Assembly: GCA_964001155.1 (NCBI GenBank) | Contig: CAXFCD010000055.1 | Span: 1 to 19,477, forward strand | Reading direction: 5' to 3' | Origin: CAXFCD01 sp964001155 | GTDB taxonomy: Bacteria > Fidelibacterota > Marinisomatia > Marinisomatales > UBA1611 | Length of the DNA stretch: 19,477 nt | Shown: positions 1 through 8,629 of the stretch, one piece after another | How the letters are laid out: every line of letters starts with the position of its first letter | Position numbering within the stretch: position 1 is the first letter of the stretch | Made by a program: the position numbers and the translations under genes | Notes under the pieces: generated by a model | The model's input: only the letters and a program-made list of their open reading frames with translations | What the model was told of the DNA's origin: nothing | Databases searched by the model: none

Positions 1-2391
1 ATCGAAGTCTCCAGCCATATGTCTCCGGTGGATGAAGCCGTTCACCAGATGATTATGGAGGAATTCGCAAAGGATAAAGAACAGGTCGAGCGTTTCAGAA
101 AAGAGCAGATTCGCAAGGAAATCCATGACACCCGTCTGAAGGAGCAACAAAAATCTTCCAAAAAATTGGAATTATTATCTCTGAATGATCAGCGGGAACT
201 GGAAAAGAAAGAGTCAGAGAAAAAACAGCAAGAATCAGAAACAAAAAAGAAGCAGCAAGAAGAAGAAGTCCGTAAAAAAGAAGAAGAAGCTGCGAAGAGA
301 AAGCAAGAGGCGGAAGATCGAAAACGCAAACAGGAAGAGAAAGAAAAAGCCCATAAAGCCGCTTCCAGTAAAAAAGCAAAAGAGCTTAAGAAAAAATTCA
401 AATCCACCAAAAAATTACGCTCTATTAATTTAACTGATATTCAATCGGAGATCGGTGCTGGTACCAGTAAGCAGCCTTCCGGTAAAAAAGCTAAAAAAGA
501 AGAGCAAGTTCATCAATCCGTCAAAACCAAGGTGAAAGGGATCTTGGCACAGATGGATAGCAAGACCAAGAAAAAATCGCATAAAAAAGCAAAATCTCGC
601 GAGGAAGAGGAAATTCACGAAGTGGTCGAAAGGCCAGCGATCCAAATTGCTGAATTTTCCAACGTTGAAGAATTAGCTAAAATTTTTGAGGTCACCGCTA
701 GTGATATTATCCAAACCTGTATTGAATTGGGAATGTTGGTTACCAAAAACCAGCGAATCGATTGGGATGTGATTGAACTCTTGGCAGAAAATTATGGATA
801 CACGGCTGAAAAAATAACTGATGTAGGCGAAGAATTATTCTCCTTCGAAGAATCGGAAGAAGATTTAGAAAATGCTGTGTCCCGGGCACCCATTGTTACC
901 GTTATGGGACATGTGGATCACGGAAAAACAAGTTTATTGGATTATATCCGTGAAACCAATGTGGCTGAAGGAGAGTCAGGCGGAATTACCCAGCACATTG
1001 GTGCTTATAAAGTTCTATATAACGAACGTACTTTAACATTTTTAGATACGCCTGGACACGAAGCATTTACAGCCATGAGGGCCCGTGGCGCTCAAGTGAC
1101 AGATATTGTCATTCTTGTTGTGGCAGCAGATGATGCGGTGATGCCTCAAACCATTGAAGCAATTTCCCATACAAAAGCGGCCGAGGTGCCCATGGTGGTG
1201 GCTATAAATAAAATGGATAAACCGGGTGCTGATCCTGAAAAAGTTCGACGAGCTCTATCCGAGCACGAAGTATTGACAGAATCTTGGGGTGGAAAAATCC
1301 AGGATATCGAGATTAGTGCCAAAACCGGTTCCGGGATTGATAACCTCATGGAAAGTTTGTTGCTGGAAACAGACGTATTAGAATTAAAAGCCAATAAAGA
1401 TTGTAATGCCCGCGGTACCGTGATTGATTCCAGATTGGATCGTGGTTTGGGCCCTGTAGGTACTGTCTTAATCCAAAAAGGTACCTTAAAAATTGGCGAT
1501 CCTTTTATTTGCGGTGATTATTCCGGAAAGGTTCGTGCCATTTCCAATGAACATGGCATTCGACTTAAAGAAGCTGGCCCTTCAGATGCGGTTCAGATTC
1601 AAGGGTATGAAAATGTCCCTCAGGCCGCAGATATATTCGCTGTATTAGACGATGAAAAAGAATTAAAACGCGTTTCCGGAGAACGTCAACGGATTCGCCG
1701 TGAAATTGAGCAAAAGAAAATGGCATTCTCCTTAGATCATATGTCATCTTTGATCAAGGAAGGTGCTATCAAAACATTGCCGTTAGTGATTAAAGGTGAT
1801 GTAGATGGTTCGGTGGAAGCACTCGCAGAATCTCTGGAAAAACTGACCACAAAGGAAGTTGGGATTAAAGTGATCCATAAAGCCGTGGGAATGGTCACAG
1901 AATCAGATGTTCTTTTGGCGGAAGCCTCCAAGGCTGTGATCATCGGTTTCCATGTACAGGTGAGTTCCAATGCAAGATTACAAGCACGGCAAGCCGGTGT
2001 GGATATCAGAACCTACAATGTGATTTACAACGCTGTGGAAGAATTAACCATGGCGCTGGAAGGGATGCTGGAACCGGATAAGGTGGAAAGCAGTCTCGGG
2101 AAAGCAGAAGTGTTGACTCAATTCAAGATTCCGAAAATTGGATTCATTGCCGGTTGTAAAGTGGTGGAAGGACTCATTATACGAAACGGAAAAGCACGTG
2201 TAACCCGGGATGGTGAAGTACTAGCCGAGGGAATGATTAATTCCTTAAAAAGACATAAAGACGATGCCAGAGAAGTAAAGGAAGGCCTGGAATGTGGTAT
2301 TGGCATCGATGGTGTAAAGAAATTTCAAGAAGGTGATATCATAGAAGTTTACGAGGTCCGGGAAGTGAAGCGTAAACTGGAATTAAGTTGA
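1..2391 (+). CDS. infB: Translation initiation factor IF-2 (5'-partial)
   Basis: IF-2 is the GTPase that brings initiator fMet-tRNA to the 30S subunit and promotes subunit joining. The reading frame is open from base 1. The six codons before the ATG at 19 read IEVSSH and continue into MSPVDEAVHQ, matching the end of the first IF2-N subdomain. The true start is therefore upstream of the window and the ATG at 19 is internal. Counting from that ATG: a long Lys/Glu/Gln-rich, probably helical linker (about 20-200), a second IF2-N domain (about 205-265), then the G domain with G1 GHVDHGKT (297-304), G3 DTPGHE (from 343), G4 NKMD (397-400) and G5 SAK (from 433). The usual domain II, IF-2 core domain and C-terminal beta barrel follow to the end. 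First gene here of the conserved infB-rbfA-truB-ribF-rpsO-pnp operon; its stop overlaps the rbfA start codon. Confidence 0.97.
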   Translation: MEVSSHMSPVDEAVHQMIMEEFAKDKEQVERFRKEQIRKEIHDTRLKEQQKSSKKLELLSLNDQRELEKKESEKKQQESETKKKQQEEEVRKKEEEAAKRKQEAEDRKRKQEEKEKAHKAASSKKAKELKKKFKSTKKLRSINLTDIQSEIGAGTSKQPSGKKAKKEEQVHQSVKTKVKGILAQMDSKTKKKSHKKAKSREEEEIHEVVERPAIQIAEFSNVEELAKIFEVTASDIIQTCIELGMLVTKNQRIDWDVIELLAENYGYTAEKITDVGEELFSFEESEEDLENAVSRAPIVTVMGHVDHGKTSLLDYIRETNVAEGESGGITQHIGAYKVLYNERTLTFLDTPGHEAFTAMRARGAQVTDIVILVVAADDAVMPQTIEAISHTKAAEVPMVVAINKMDKPGADPEKVRRALSEHEVLTESWGGKIQDIEISAKTGSGIDNLMESLLLETDVLELKANKDCNARGTVIDSRLDRGLGPVGTVLIQKGTLKIGDPFICGDYSGKVRAISNEHGIRLKEAGPSDAVQIQGYENVPQAADIFAVLDDEKELKRVSGERQRIRREIEQKKMAFSLDHMSSLIKEGAIKTLPLVIKGDVDGSVEALAESLEKLTTKEVGIKVIHKAVGMVTESDVLLAEASKAVIIGFHVQVSSNARLQARQAGVDIRTYNVIYNAVEELTMALEGMLEPDKVESSLGKAEVLTQFKIPKIGFIAGCKVVEGLIIRNGKARVTRDGEVLAEGMINSLKRHKDDAREVKEGLECGIGIDGVKKFQEGDIIEVYEVREVKRKLELS

Positions 2392-2771
2392 ACACAAATA
2401 AACCCTATAGCCGCATGGACAGAGTCGGAAATCAGGTCCTGGATATTTTAAGCGGCATTCTTACAAAAAATATAGATCTGTCCCATCTGGGATTCGTCAC
2501 ATTTACGCATGTGGATGTTGCCCCGGATTTGCGTTCTGCCAAAGTGTATTACAGCGTATTGGGCCGAAAGAAATCTGATGAAGAAATCCGCATTGCCATC
2601 AATCAAAAAAGGAAGGCGTTTAAAAAATATATGGGTCCTGAACTCCATTTAAAAAGTACACCGGATTTGCGATTCTACCACGACGAAAGCCTTCGTTATG
2701 AAGACAAGATTAATAAACTGCTCCATAAAATAGACATCCCAGACAGAGACGATGATACTGAATATTCATAA
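2388..2771 (+). CDS. rbfA: 30S ribosome-binding factor RbfA
   Basis: RbfA is a small KH-like protein that binds the immature 30S subunit and assists 16S rRNA 5'-end maturation and cold adaptation. The 127-residue product has the family opening YSRMDRVGNQVLDIL and the central segment HVDVAPDLRSAKVYYSVLG, followed by the HLKSTPDLRFYHDES region typical of RbfA. I place the start at the TTG at 2388, which overlaps the infB stop as TTGA. The in-frame ATG at 2415 would remove the YSR part of the conserved N-terminus. No strong ribosome-binding site is visible (only a GGA a few bases upstream), so re-initiation after infB is likely. The 3' end overlaps truB by 20 nt. The C-terminus is short and acidic. 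Confidence 0.93.
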   Translation: MNTNKPYSRMDRVGNQVLDILSGILTKNIDLSHLGFVTFTHVDVAPDLRSAKVYYSVLGRKKSDEEIRIAINQKRKAFKKYMGPELHLKSTPDLRFYHDESLRYEDKINKLLHKIDIPDRDDDTEYS

Positions 2772-3405
2772 ACCGGTCGGTTGGACATCTTTCGATGTTG
2801 TGAAAAAAATTCGCGGGATTGTCCGGGAAAAGAAAGTGGGACACGGCGGGACATTGGACCCATTCGCGGAAGGTGTCCTGATCATAGGTACAGGGAAAGA
2901 CACTAAACAACTTCATACCATTACCGCTGAGGATAAATCCTATACGGCTACCTTACAATTTGGCGAGCTTACTGATACATTGGATATGGAAGGGGAAATT
3001 TTAGAGAGACAATCCATCCCGGAGATGCAGCAAACCAAAATTGAACAAGTCCTAAATTCCTTTCTAGGAACATGTATGCAAATACCGCCCATGTACTCTG
3101 CGAAAAAAGTGAATGGGCAGCGACTCTATAAATTGGCTCGGAAAAATATTGAAGTGGAGCGGGAAACAGTGGAAGTCCAAATTCGTGATATTCACCTCAT
3201 AGAATTCAAAGAGAACCAAATCACTTTTTCACTCACCTGCTCTAAAGGGACTTACGTCCGCGTTTTGGGAAAAGATATTGCAGAAAAGTTAGGAACAGTA
3301 GGCCATTTAATATCACTCATCCGGACACAAGTTGGGGGATTTTCGATCGATGAAGCCCAAACAATCCCGGAATTTGAAGACTCATGGAAATTATCCGTTA
3401 TTTAG
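2752..3405 (+). CDS. truB: tRNA pseudouridine(55) synthase TruB, short form
   Basis: TruB converts U55 of the tRNA T-loop to pseudouridine and also acts as a tRNA folding chaperone. The 217-residue protein opens with NIHKPVGWTSFDVV and carries the catalytic motif GGTLDPFAEGVL, with the nucleophilic aspartate at about residue 36. MYSAKKVNGQRLYKLAR and CSKGTYVRVLGKDI are the other family signatures. It ends soon after the VGHLISLIRTQVGGF segment, so it lacks the C-terminal PUA domain of the longer TruB of E. coli (about 314 residues); short forms are known in other bacteria. The ATG lies inside the end of rbfA (20-nt overlap), and the 3' end overlaps ribF by 22 nt, so translational coupling is likely. 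Confidence 0.95.
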   Translation: MILNIHKPVGWTSFDVVKKIRGIVREKKVGHGGTLDPFAEGVLIIGTGKDTKQLHTITAEDKSYTATLQFGELTDTLDMEGEILERQSIPEMQQTKIEQVLNSFLGTCMQIPPMYSAKKVNGQRLYKLARKNIEVERETVEVQIRDIHLIEFKENQITFSLTCSKGTYVRVLGKDIAEKLGTVGHLISLIRTQVGGFSIDEAQTIPEFEDSWKLSVI

Positions 3406-4322
3406 AAAATTTTGATCCGTTGGAATCTTCGGTCGTTACAATTGGTTCTTATGATGGGATTCATCGTGGTCACCATGATATTCTTACTTCTGTTGTGAAC
3501 CATGCTCATGTCCTTCAAGTACCCTCAGTATTAGTCACATTTGATCCGCATCCACGGCACATTTTAGATCCTACTGCGGACAAACTTTCCCTCATCATGG
3601 GGATTGACCAAAAACTGGAAATTATTGAATCCCTTGGATTAGATCTGGTCTATGTGATTGATTTCACGGAAGCTTTTTCAAAAACCACTGCTCAGGACTT
3701 CTTAAATAAAACCGTTATTCCAAATTTTAATCCGGAATACATGATCGTTGGCTACGACCACCATTTTGGGTATCAACGTGAAGGGAGTCCGGAATTTTTG
3801 AAAACCTATTGTGGTGAACAAAATATCGGGTTGGAGGTGGTTCAGCCCGTTTCGGATGAAAGTCACGTGATTTCCAGCACCCATATTCGAAAATTAATCC
3901 AGGATGGCTTTGTCCGTCGGGCGAACTTTGAACTGGGCTCTGTCTTCGGTTTTCGGGCAACTGTTGTCCATGGTGCAGGTCGGGGAAAAGATTTGGATTT
4001 TCCCACCGCAAACGTCATTCCCGTGGAGAAAAACCAGTTGATGCCCAATCCCGGTGTCTATTTTACAAGAGGAAGGATTAATGGACTTCAACTATATGGT
4101 ATGTGTAACTTTGGCACTAGACCTACCTTCAATGAAGAAGAACTTGTTTTGGAAATCCACTTCTTCCATGACAATTTCGTTGACCTGTACGGGAAAGAGA
4201 TCAGAGTAGAGTTTTTAGAGAGAATAAGGGACGAAAAGAAATTTCCCTCCCCAGAAGATTTAAAATCACAATTAATAATAGATAAACAAACATGCCTTGA
4301 GTTACAAGGTAAGTACGAATAG
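3384..4322 (+). CDS. ribF: Bifunctional riboflavin kinase / FAD synthetase
   Basis: RibF phosphorylates riboflavin to FMN and adenylylates FMN to FAD. The 312-residue product has both modules. The N-terminal FAD-synthetase domain shows the nucleotidyltransferase motif GSYDGIHRGHHDIL (about residues 22-35), a VGYDHHFGYQREG segment and the SSTHIRKLI motif. The C-terminal riboflavin-kinase domain shows GAGRGKDLDFPTANV, followed by CNFGTRPTF and a terminal YGKEIRVEFLERIRDEKKF. Length is normal for the family. The start lies within the last 22 bases of truB. Its stop codon overlaps the Shine-Dalgarno AGGAG of rpsO. Position between truB and rpsO is the standard one in this operon. Confidence 0.96.
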   Translation: MEIIRYLENFDPLESSVVTIGSYDGIHRGHHDILTSVVNHAHVLQVPSVLVTFDPHPRHILDPTADKLSLIMGIDQKLEIIESLGLDLVYVIDFTEAFSKTTAQDFLNKTVIPNFNPEYMIVGYDHHFGYQREGSPEFLKTYCGEQNIGLEVVQPVSDESHVISSTHIRKLIQDGFVRRANFELGSVFGFRATVVHGAGRGKDLDFPTANVIPVEKNQLMPNPGVYFTRGRINGLQLYGMCNFGTRPTFNEEELVLEIHFFHDNFVDLYGKEIRVEFLERIRDEKKFPSPEDLKSQLIIDKQTCLELQGKYE

Positions 4323-4335
4323 GAGTAACTATAAA

Positions 4336-4605
4336 ATGCCTATCTCAAAAGAAGAGAAACAAAAATACGTTGAGCAATTCGGAAAAGATGCGAACGATTC
4401 AGGTGCGCCGGAAGTCCAGATTGCTATTCTAACTCATCGTATTCGTGAATTGACTGACCATGTTAAAAATCATAAAAAAGACCACCACACTCGTCGTGGA
4501 CTGGTTCAGTTGGTTTCAAAAAGAAAGAAAATGCTGAAGTACCTTATGCGGTATAATGCAGAATCTTATGTTAACATAGTAAAAGAGTTGTCCATCCGAG
4601 GTTAG
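4336..4605 (+). CDS. rpsO: 30S ribosomal protein S15
   Basis: S15 is a primary 16S rRNA-binding protein of the 30S platform. Starting at the ATG at 4336 gives 89 residues, the classical S15 length, beginning MPISKEEKQKYVEQF. Signature segments are SGAPEVQIAILTHRI, HKKDHHTRRGL and KRKKMLKYL. A longer in-frame opening beginning at 4297 lies inside ribF and is rejected: the 4336 start has a clear Shine-Dalgarno AGGAG at 4321-4325 with 10-nt spacing. rpsO-pnp adjacency is conserved in many bacteria. In E. coli S15 represses its own translation through an mRNA pseudoknot. The short ribF-rpsO gap here leaves little room for one, and I did not identify it. Confidence 0.97.
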   Translation: MPISKEEKQKYVEQFGKDANDSGAPEVQIAILTHRIRELTDHVKNHKKDHHTRRGLVQLVSKRKKMLKYLMRYNAESYVNIVKELSIRG

Positions 4606-4644
4606 GAAGAATAGAGAACTCATAAGAAAAGAAGAAAATAGAAA

Positions 4645-6804
4645 ATGAAAAGTACAGAAAAAACAATCGCCGGAAAAACAATGCGATTGGAGACGGGAAG
4701 AATTGCCCGTCAAAGTAACGGTTCCGTTTTGGTAACCTATGGAGAAACAACTGTCCTTGCGGCTGTGAATGCAGCCAAGGAGCCCAGAGAAGATATTGAT
4801 TTTTTCCCACTCCAAGTTGAATACAGGGAAAAACATTATGCCGGCGGGAAAATCCCCGGCGGGTTTTTTAAACGGGAAGCACGACCCGCAGAACATGAAG
4901 TTCTCACCAGCCGGTTGACAGACCGACCCATCCGGCCGCTGTTCCCTAAAGGGTTCAAAAATGAAACCCAAGTTATGATCACTGTACTGCAAAGTGACGG
5001 TGAAAATATGGCTGATGTGTTGGCTGGTGTTGGTGCATCCGCTGCACTCATGACATCCACCATCCCTTGGCACGGTCCCATCGCAACTGTTCGTGTCGGA
5101 CGTGTTGATGGTGTGTATGTGATTAACCCCACCCGGACAGAGCAACAAGACTCCGATATGGAAATGGTTGTTTCCGGAAACAGTGAAACAGTGGTAATGG
5201 TGGAAGGTGAAGCAGACTGTATTTCTGAAGCAGAAATGCTGGATGCACTTAAACAAGCACACACTGTTATTAAAGAAATCATTGAATTGCAAAATGAATT
5301 GGTTGCATCCTTGGATGTGGTTAAGGATGAAGTTGTGATTCCTGAACCGGAGGAAGCGTTAGTTTCAGCTGTGGATGGAAAAATTGGTAGCCAAATTGAT
5401 GATATTGTAAAAATTGCAGATAAACATGAACGTGATGATGCTAAACACAAAATGGTTAATTCGATTTTGGAATCTTTGGAAGAAGATTTTCCGGAAGAAA
5501 GCGGCACGATCAAATCCATTATTGATGATCGCTTCAAAGCAGGTTTCCGCGAACAAGTTTTGGCAACAGGTGTACGTAGTGATGGACGGTCCACAACCGA
5601 TATTCGTGACATTACTATTGAACCGGATTTGTTAAGCCGGACACATGGTTCAGCGTTATTTACCCGTGGTGAAACACAGGCCTTGGTGGTGACAACACTC
5701 GGATCCAAAAGTGATGAAATGATTATAGATAGTGCAGATGAAGATTATAAGAAATCATACTATCTACATTACAACTTCCCACCATATTGTGTAGGTGAAA
5801 CGGGTCGAATTGGATTTACCAGCCGTCGTGAAATTGGTCATGGAAACTTGGCTCAACGGGCAATTAAACCTGTATTGCCGGCCTATGACGATTTCCCATA
5901 CACTATCAGAATTGTATCTGAGATTATGGAATCTAATGGATCATCTTCCATGGCTTCTGTATGTGGTGGTTCCTTAGCATTAATGAGTGCAGGTGCCCCT
6001 ATCAAAGATCACGTAGCTGGTATTGCTATGGGACTGATTACCGATGGTAAACGTCACGCAATTTTAAGTGATATCTTAGGGATGGAAGATCATCTCGGTG
6101 ATATGGATTTTAAAGTTGCTGGAACAGAAAAAGGCATCACTGCAATCCAACTTGATCTTAAAATTGAAGGATTATCCTTTGAATTGATGGAACAAGCTTT
6201 GGAACAAGCGAACGCAGGTCGGATGCATATTCTTGGCAAAATGAATGAAGCCATGTCTCAGCCAAATGAAATTTCGCAGTATGCACCGCGAATCATGTCC
6301 ATTACGATCAATCCTGAAAAGATTGGTGCTTTGATTGGACCCGGTGGTAAAAACATCAAAAAAATCATTGAGGACACTGAATGCGAAATCAATGTGGATG
6401 ATGATGGAATTGTAACCATAGCTGGTGCCAATACGGATAAATGCAATGATGCTGTTGAATTAGTCCAAGCATTAACCTTTGAACCTGAAGTGGGCATGGA
6501 ATTCGATGCCATTGTAACGCGTCTCATGACGTTTGGCGCTTTCGTAGAATTCGCTCCAGGACGGGAAGGTATGGTGCACATCTCAGAATTAGAGTGGCAT
6601 CGCGTTGAAAAAGTCGAAGATGTTTTAAAACCGGGTGATGATGTTCGTGTCCGATTGATTAAAATTGATGATCAGGGACGTTTGGACTTTAGCCGGAAAG
6701 CGCTTTTAGATAAACCGGAAGGTTATGTGGAGCGTCCACGTAAACCTCGACGAGATGGCCATCATCGGGGTGGACGGAAACCGTTTAAGAAACGCCGTTT
6801 CTAA
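4645..6804 (+). CDS. pnp: Polyribonucleotide nucleotidyltransferase (PNPase)
   Basis: PNPase is a trimeric phosphorolytic 3'-5' exoribonuclease that degrades mRNA and can also add heteropolymeric tails. The 719-residue protein has two RNase PH-like domains separated by an alpha-helical domain, then KH and S1 RNA-binding domains. The second PH domain contains MEDHLGDMDFKVAGTEKG (from about 480), with D482 and D488 at the positions of the conserved catalytic aspartates. The KH motif IGALIGPGGKNIKKI begins near 560. The S1 domain, with TFGAFVEF and EGMVHISELEW, runs from about 617 to 690. The protein ends in a basic Arg/Lys/Gly-rich tail. The start at 4645 is 39 nt after rpsO, preceded by a purine-rich but weak ribosome-binding site. 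It is the last gene of the operon, with a strong terminator 22 nt after its stop. Confidence 0.97.
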   Translation: MKSTEKTIAGKTMRLETGRIARQSNGSVLVTYGETTVLAAVNAAKEPREDIDFFPLQVEYREKHYAGGKIPGGFFKREARPAEHEVLTSRLTDRPIRPLFPKGFKNETQVMITVLQSDGENMADVLAGVGASAALMTSTIPWHGPIATVRVGRVDGVYVINPTRTEQQDSDMEMVVSGNSETVVMVEGEADCISEAEMLDALKQAHTVIKEIIELQNELVASLDVVKDEVVIPEPEEALVSAVDGKIGSQIDDIVKIADKHERDDAKHKMVNSILESLEEDFPEESGTIKSIIDDRFKAGFREQVLATGVRSDGRSTTDIRDITIEPDLLSRTHGSALFTRGETQALVVTTLGSKSDEMIIDSADEDYKKSYYLHYNFPPYCVGETGRIGFTSRREIGHGNLAQRAIKPVLPAYDDFPYTIRIVSEIMESNGSSSMASVCGGSLALMSAGAPIKDHVAGIAMGLITDGKRHAILSDILGMEDHLGDMDFKVAGTEKGITAIQLDLKIEGLSFELMEQALEQANAGRMHILGKMNEAMSQPNEISQYAPRIMSITINPEKIGALIGPGGKNIKKIIEDTECEINVDDDGIVTIAGANTDKCNDAVELVQALTFEPEVGMEFDAIVTRLMTFGAFVEFAPGREGMVHISELEWHRVEKVEDVLKPGDDVRVRLIKIDDQGRLDFSRKALLDKPEGYVERPRKPRRDGHHRGGRKPFKKRRF

Positions 6805-6825
6805 TCCGGAATTCCCAAATTGATG

Positions 6826-6870
6826 AAACGGTGAAAATGTTTATAAATATTTTCACCGTTTTTGTTTTTA
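6826..6870 (+). terminator. Intrinsic terminator of the infB-pnp operon
   Basis: A perfect 13-bp stem, AAACGGTGAAAAT (6826-6838) pairing with ATTTTCACCGTTT (6849-6861), encloses a 10-nt loop and runs into a T-rich tract (TTTTTGTTTTT). It lies just after pnp, so it closes the operon. Confidence 0.93.
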
Positions 6871-6890
6871 GGCCAATCCACAATTAATTT
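6862..6890 (+). promoter_or_regulatory. Putative promoter of the 6904 aminotransferase
   Basis: TTGTTT (6862-6867) and TAATTT (6885-6890) are separated by exactly 17 bases, the optimal sigma-70-type spacing. The -35 element sits inside the T tract of the preceding terminator. The -10 element ends only 13 bases before the ATG at 6904, so the predicted 5' leader would be about 6 nt with no room for a Shine-Dalgarno site. The assignment is inferred from motif and spacing only. Confidence 0.45.
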
Positions 6891-6903
6891 TATCCCATAA
6901 TTT

Positions 6904-8190
6904 ATGGTTCCTGAACTATCATCCCATTATCAAGAAAGATTACCCTCTGCGATTCGTCAAGCGCAGATCATTTTTTCTCAAAGAGATGACAAAGATTCAG
7001 TCCAAGTTGTGAATCTGGCAATCGGGAATGTTTCCTTGCCCATGCATCCTGCCATGAAAAAACGGATGAATGACCTTGGCGAAAATGGATTTTCCGATGG
7101 CGTGGTGAAATACACACCAAGCGTTGGGACTGATGAAGCCAGAAATGCTTTTCTAAATATTATCGGTTCTGAAGGTGTGGATACATCCAACCTACACTGC
7201 ATGATTACTGATGGCGGTTCCCAAGCCATGGAACTCATGATGTTGGGTGTCTGCGGTCCTTCGGCACAAAAACCGCTCATGCTTCTGGACCCTGCTTATA
7301 CGAATTATATCGAATTTGGGAAACGTCTATCAATTCCTGTCATCACAGGAAATCGCGAAATTGCAGATGACGGTTCTTTTAATCCTTTAGATTTGGATAA
7401 AATTGACTCATTGATCCAAAAGCAAAATCCAGGTGCTATCGTGGTCATTCCTTCTGATAATCCAACGGGACAATTCCTGAATCAAAATCAACTTATTGAT
7501 TTAGTAAAAATTTGTGTGAAACATAATATTTGGATTGTGAGTGATGAAGCCTACCGTCAACTTTATTTCGGTGAAGATGGTTCATCCAGTATTTGGAAAA
7601 TCACCGAAGATGAGGTTCTGGGCATAACCGGTTCAAGGATTAGCATTGAATCCTCGTCTAAAGTCTGGAATGCCTGTGGATTAAGGATCGGTGGTTTAGT
7701 GACTGATAATTTGGAATTCCATCAAAAGGCAGTTTCCGAATACACAGCTAATCTATGCGCCAATGCAATCGGCCAACACATTTTTGGTGCTATAGCACAT
7801 GAATCCAATGAAGATTTGAATGATTGGTATGAAACCCAACGTGACTATTATCGATCTTTAATTCTGCCATTGCGTAAGAATCTTATGGAAGAAATGCCCG
7901 GGCTTATTGTAACCAACCCTGAAGCAGCCATTTATTTTGTCATTGATTTCCGGAATATATGTGATGAGTCTTTTGATGCGGGAGACTTTGTGAAATATTG
8001 CTCTGCAAAGGGGAAGGTGGCTGTTGATGGCCAAGATTATACATTATTGTTGGCGCCCATGGCAGGATTTTACTCGGATGAAAAAAAAGGGCGCACTCAA
8101 TTAAGAGTTGCTATGGTTGAACCAAAATGGCTGATTGAAAAAACACCAAAACTTTTAGCAGCTTTATTCGAAGCCTATCAAAACCTATAG
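6904..8190 (+). CDS. PLP-dependent class I/II aminotransferase
   Basis: A fold-type I aminotransferase of the aspartate-aminotransferase superfamily, 428 residues, presumably cytosolic. Visible landmarks are the substrate-side segment NLAIGNVSLPMHPAM, the PLP-ring segment DGGSQAMELMMLGV, SDNPTGQF (184-191, the NPxG motif), SDEAYRQLYF with D214 and Y217 (PLP N1 and O3' contacts), the Schiff-base lysine K253 in SSSKVWNACGLRIGG, and a late LRVAM segment near the usual substrate-carboxylate arginine. The substrate cannot be read from sequence; transamination of an amino acid with 2-oxoglutarate is the family default. It stands alone between a terminator and the merR promoter, so it looks monocistronic. 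The start has no Shine-Dalgarno site; see the promoter entry. Confidence 0.88.
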   Translation: MVPELSSHYQERLPSAIRQAQIIFSQRDDKDSVQVVNLAIGNVSLPMHPAMKKRMNDLGENGFSDGVVKYTPSVGTDEARNAFLNIIGSEGVDTSNLHCMITDGGSQAMELMMLGVCGPSAQKPLMLLDPAYTNYIEFGKRLSIPVITGNREIADDGSFNPLDLDKIDSLIQKQNPGAIVVIPSDNPTGQFLNQNQLIDLVKICVKHNIWIVSDEAYRQLYFGEDGSSSIWKITEDEVLGITGSRISIESSSKVWNACGLRIGGLVTDNLEFHQKAVSEYTANLCANAIGQHIFGAIAHESNEDLNDWYETQRDYYRSLILPLRKNLMEEMPGLIVTNPEAAIYFVIDFRNICDESFDAGDFVKYCSAKGKVAVDGQDYTLLLAPMAGFYSDEKKGRTQLRVAMVEPKWLIEKTPKLLAALFEAYQNL

Positions 8191-8205
8191 AAAAATTCAT
8201 TTCAC

Positions 8206-8234
8206 TTGACCGATGGGATCACCGTCGCTAATTT
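8206..8234 (+). promoter_or_regulatory. Putative promoter of the MerR gene and tRNA-Pro
   Basis: TTGACC (8206-8211) and TAATTT (8229-8234) are separated by exactly 17 bases, giving a good sigma-70-like promoter 28 nt before the ATG at 8262. A TATAAC at 8240-8245 is an alternative -10 but has no properly spaced -35. No clear dyad operator of the MerR type was seen in the spacer. Confidence 0.55.
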
Positions 8235-8261
8235 AAAGTATAACTTGAAGTAATTTTAATA

Positions 8262-8624
8262 ATGGCGAAGATACAACCGAAGGTAAAAAAACTATATTAT
8301 TCCATTGGGGAAGTGAGCGAACTGACCCAATTAAAAGCTTACGTATTGCGGTATTGGGAGACAGAGTTTTCCCAACTGAGCCCTCCAAAAAATCGGGCCG
8401 GCAACCGTACATACCGCCAGAAAGACATTGAAATGATCCTGAATATCAAGGATTTGCTTTATAATAAAAAATTTACCATTGAAGGCGCACGATCCGTAAT
8501 TGCTGGAAAAGAATCCATTCCTGAACCATCACAAAATTCTGAATCTTTTACTGAGAAACAGCAGGTGATATTTCGTAAAATTAGGGACGATTTAGAAGCG
8601 ATTTTAAACATTATCTCTGAATAA
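8262..8624 (+). CDS. MerR-family transcriptional regulator
   Basis: A 120-residue DNA-binding protein. Residues about 10-75 form a MerR-type winged helix-turn-helix: YYSIGEVSELTQLKAYVLRY for the helix-turn-helix, then WETEFSQLSPPKNRAGNRTY and RQKDIEMILNIKDLLYNKKF for the wing and following helices. The remainder is a short hydrophilic region and a terminal helix. No cysteine cluster or ligand-binding domain is present, so it is not a metal sensor of the classical type. It belongs to the short MerR group that is often found next to housekeeping loci, including tRNA-Pro, in several phyla. It probably shares a transcript with the tRNA that begins 5 nt downstream. Its target is unknown. Confidence 0.9.
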   Translation: MAKIQPKVKKLYYSIGEVSELTQLKAYVLRYWETEFSQLSPPKNRAGNRTYRQKDIEMILNIKDLLYNKKFTIEGARSVIAGKESIPEPSQNSESFTEKQQVIFRKIRDDLEAILNIISE

Positions 8625-8629
8625 ATCAT

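Noticed and set aside
19..21. ATG at 19 as the start of infB
   Set aside because: The frame is open upstream to base 1 and encodes conserved IF2-N residues, so the start is outside the window.
4297..4335. Extended N-terminus of S15 starting inside ribF
   Set aside because: The ATG at 4336 gives the standard 89-residue S15 and has a proper AGGAG site.
4516..5708. Long open frames on the minus strand across pnp (258 and 290 codons)
   Set aside because: They lie fully antisense to a clear, full-length pnp, show no recognisable domain, and their Ser/Thr/Cys-rich composition is typical of antisense shadows.
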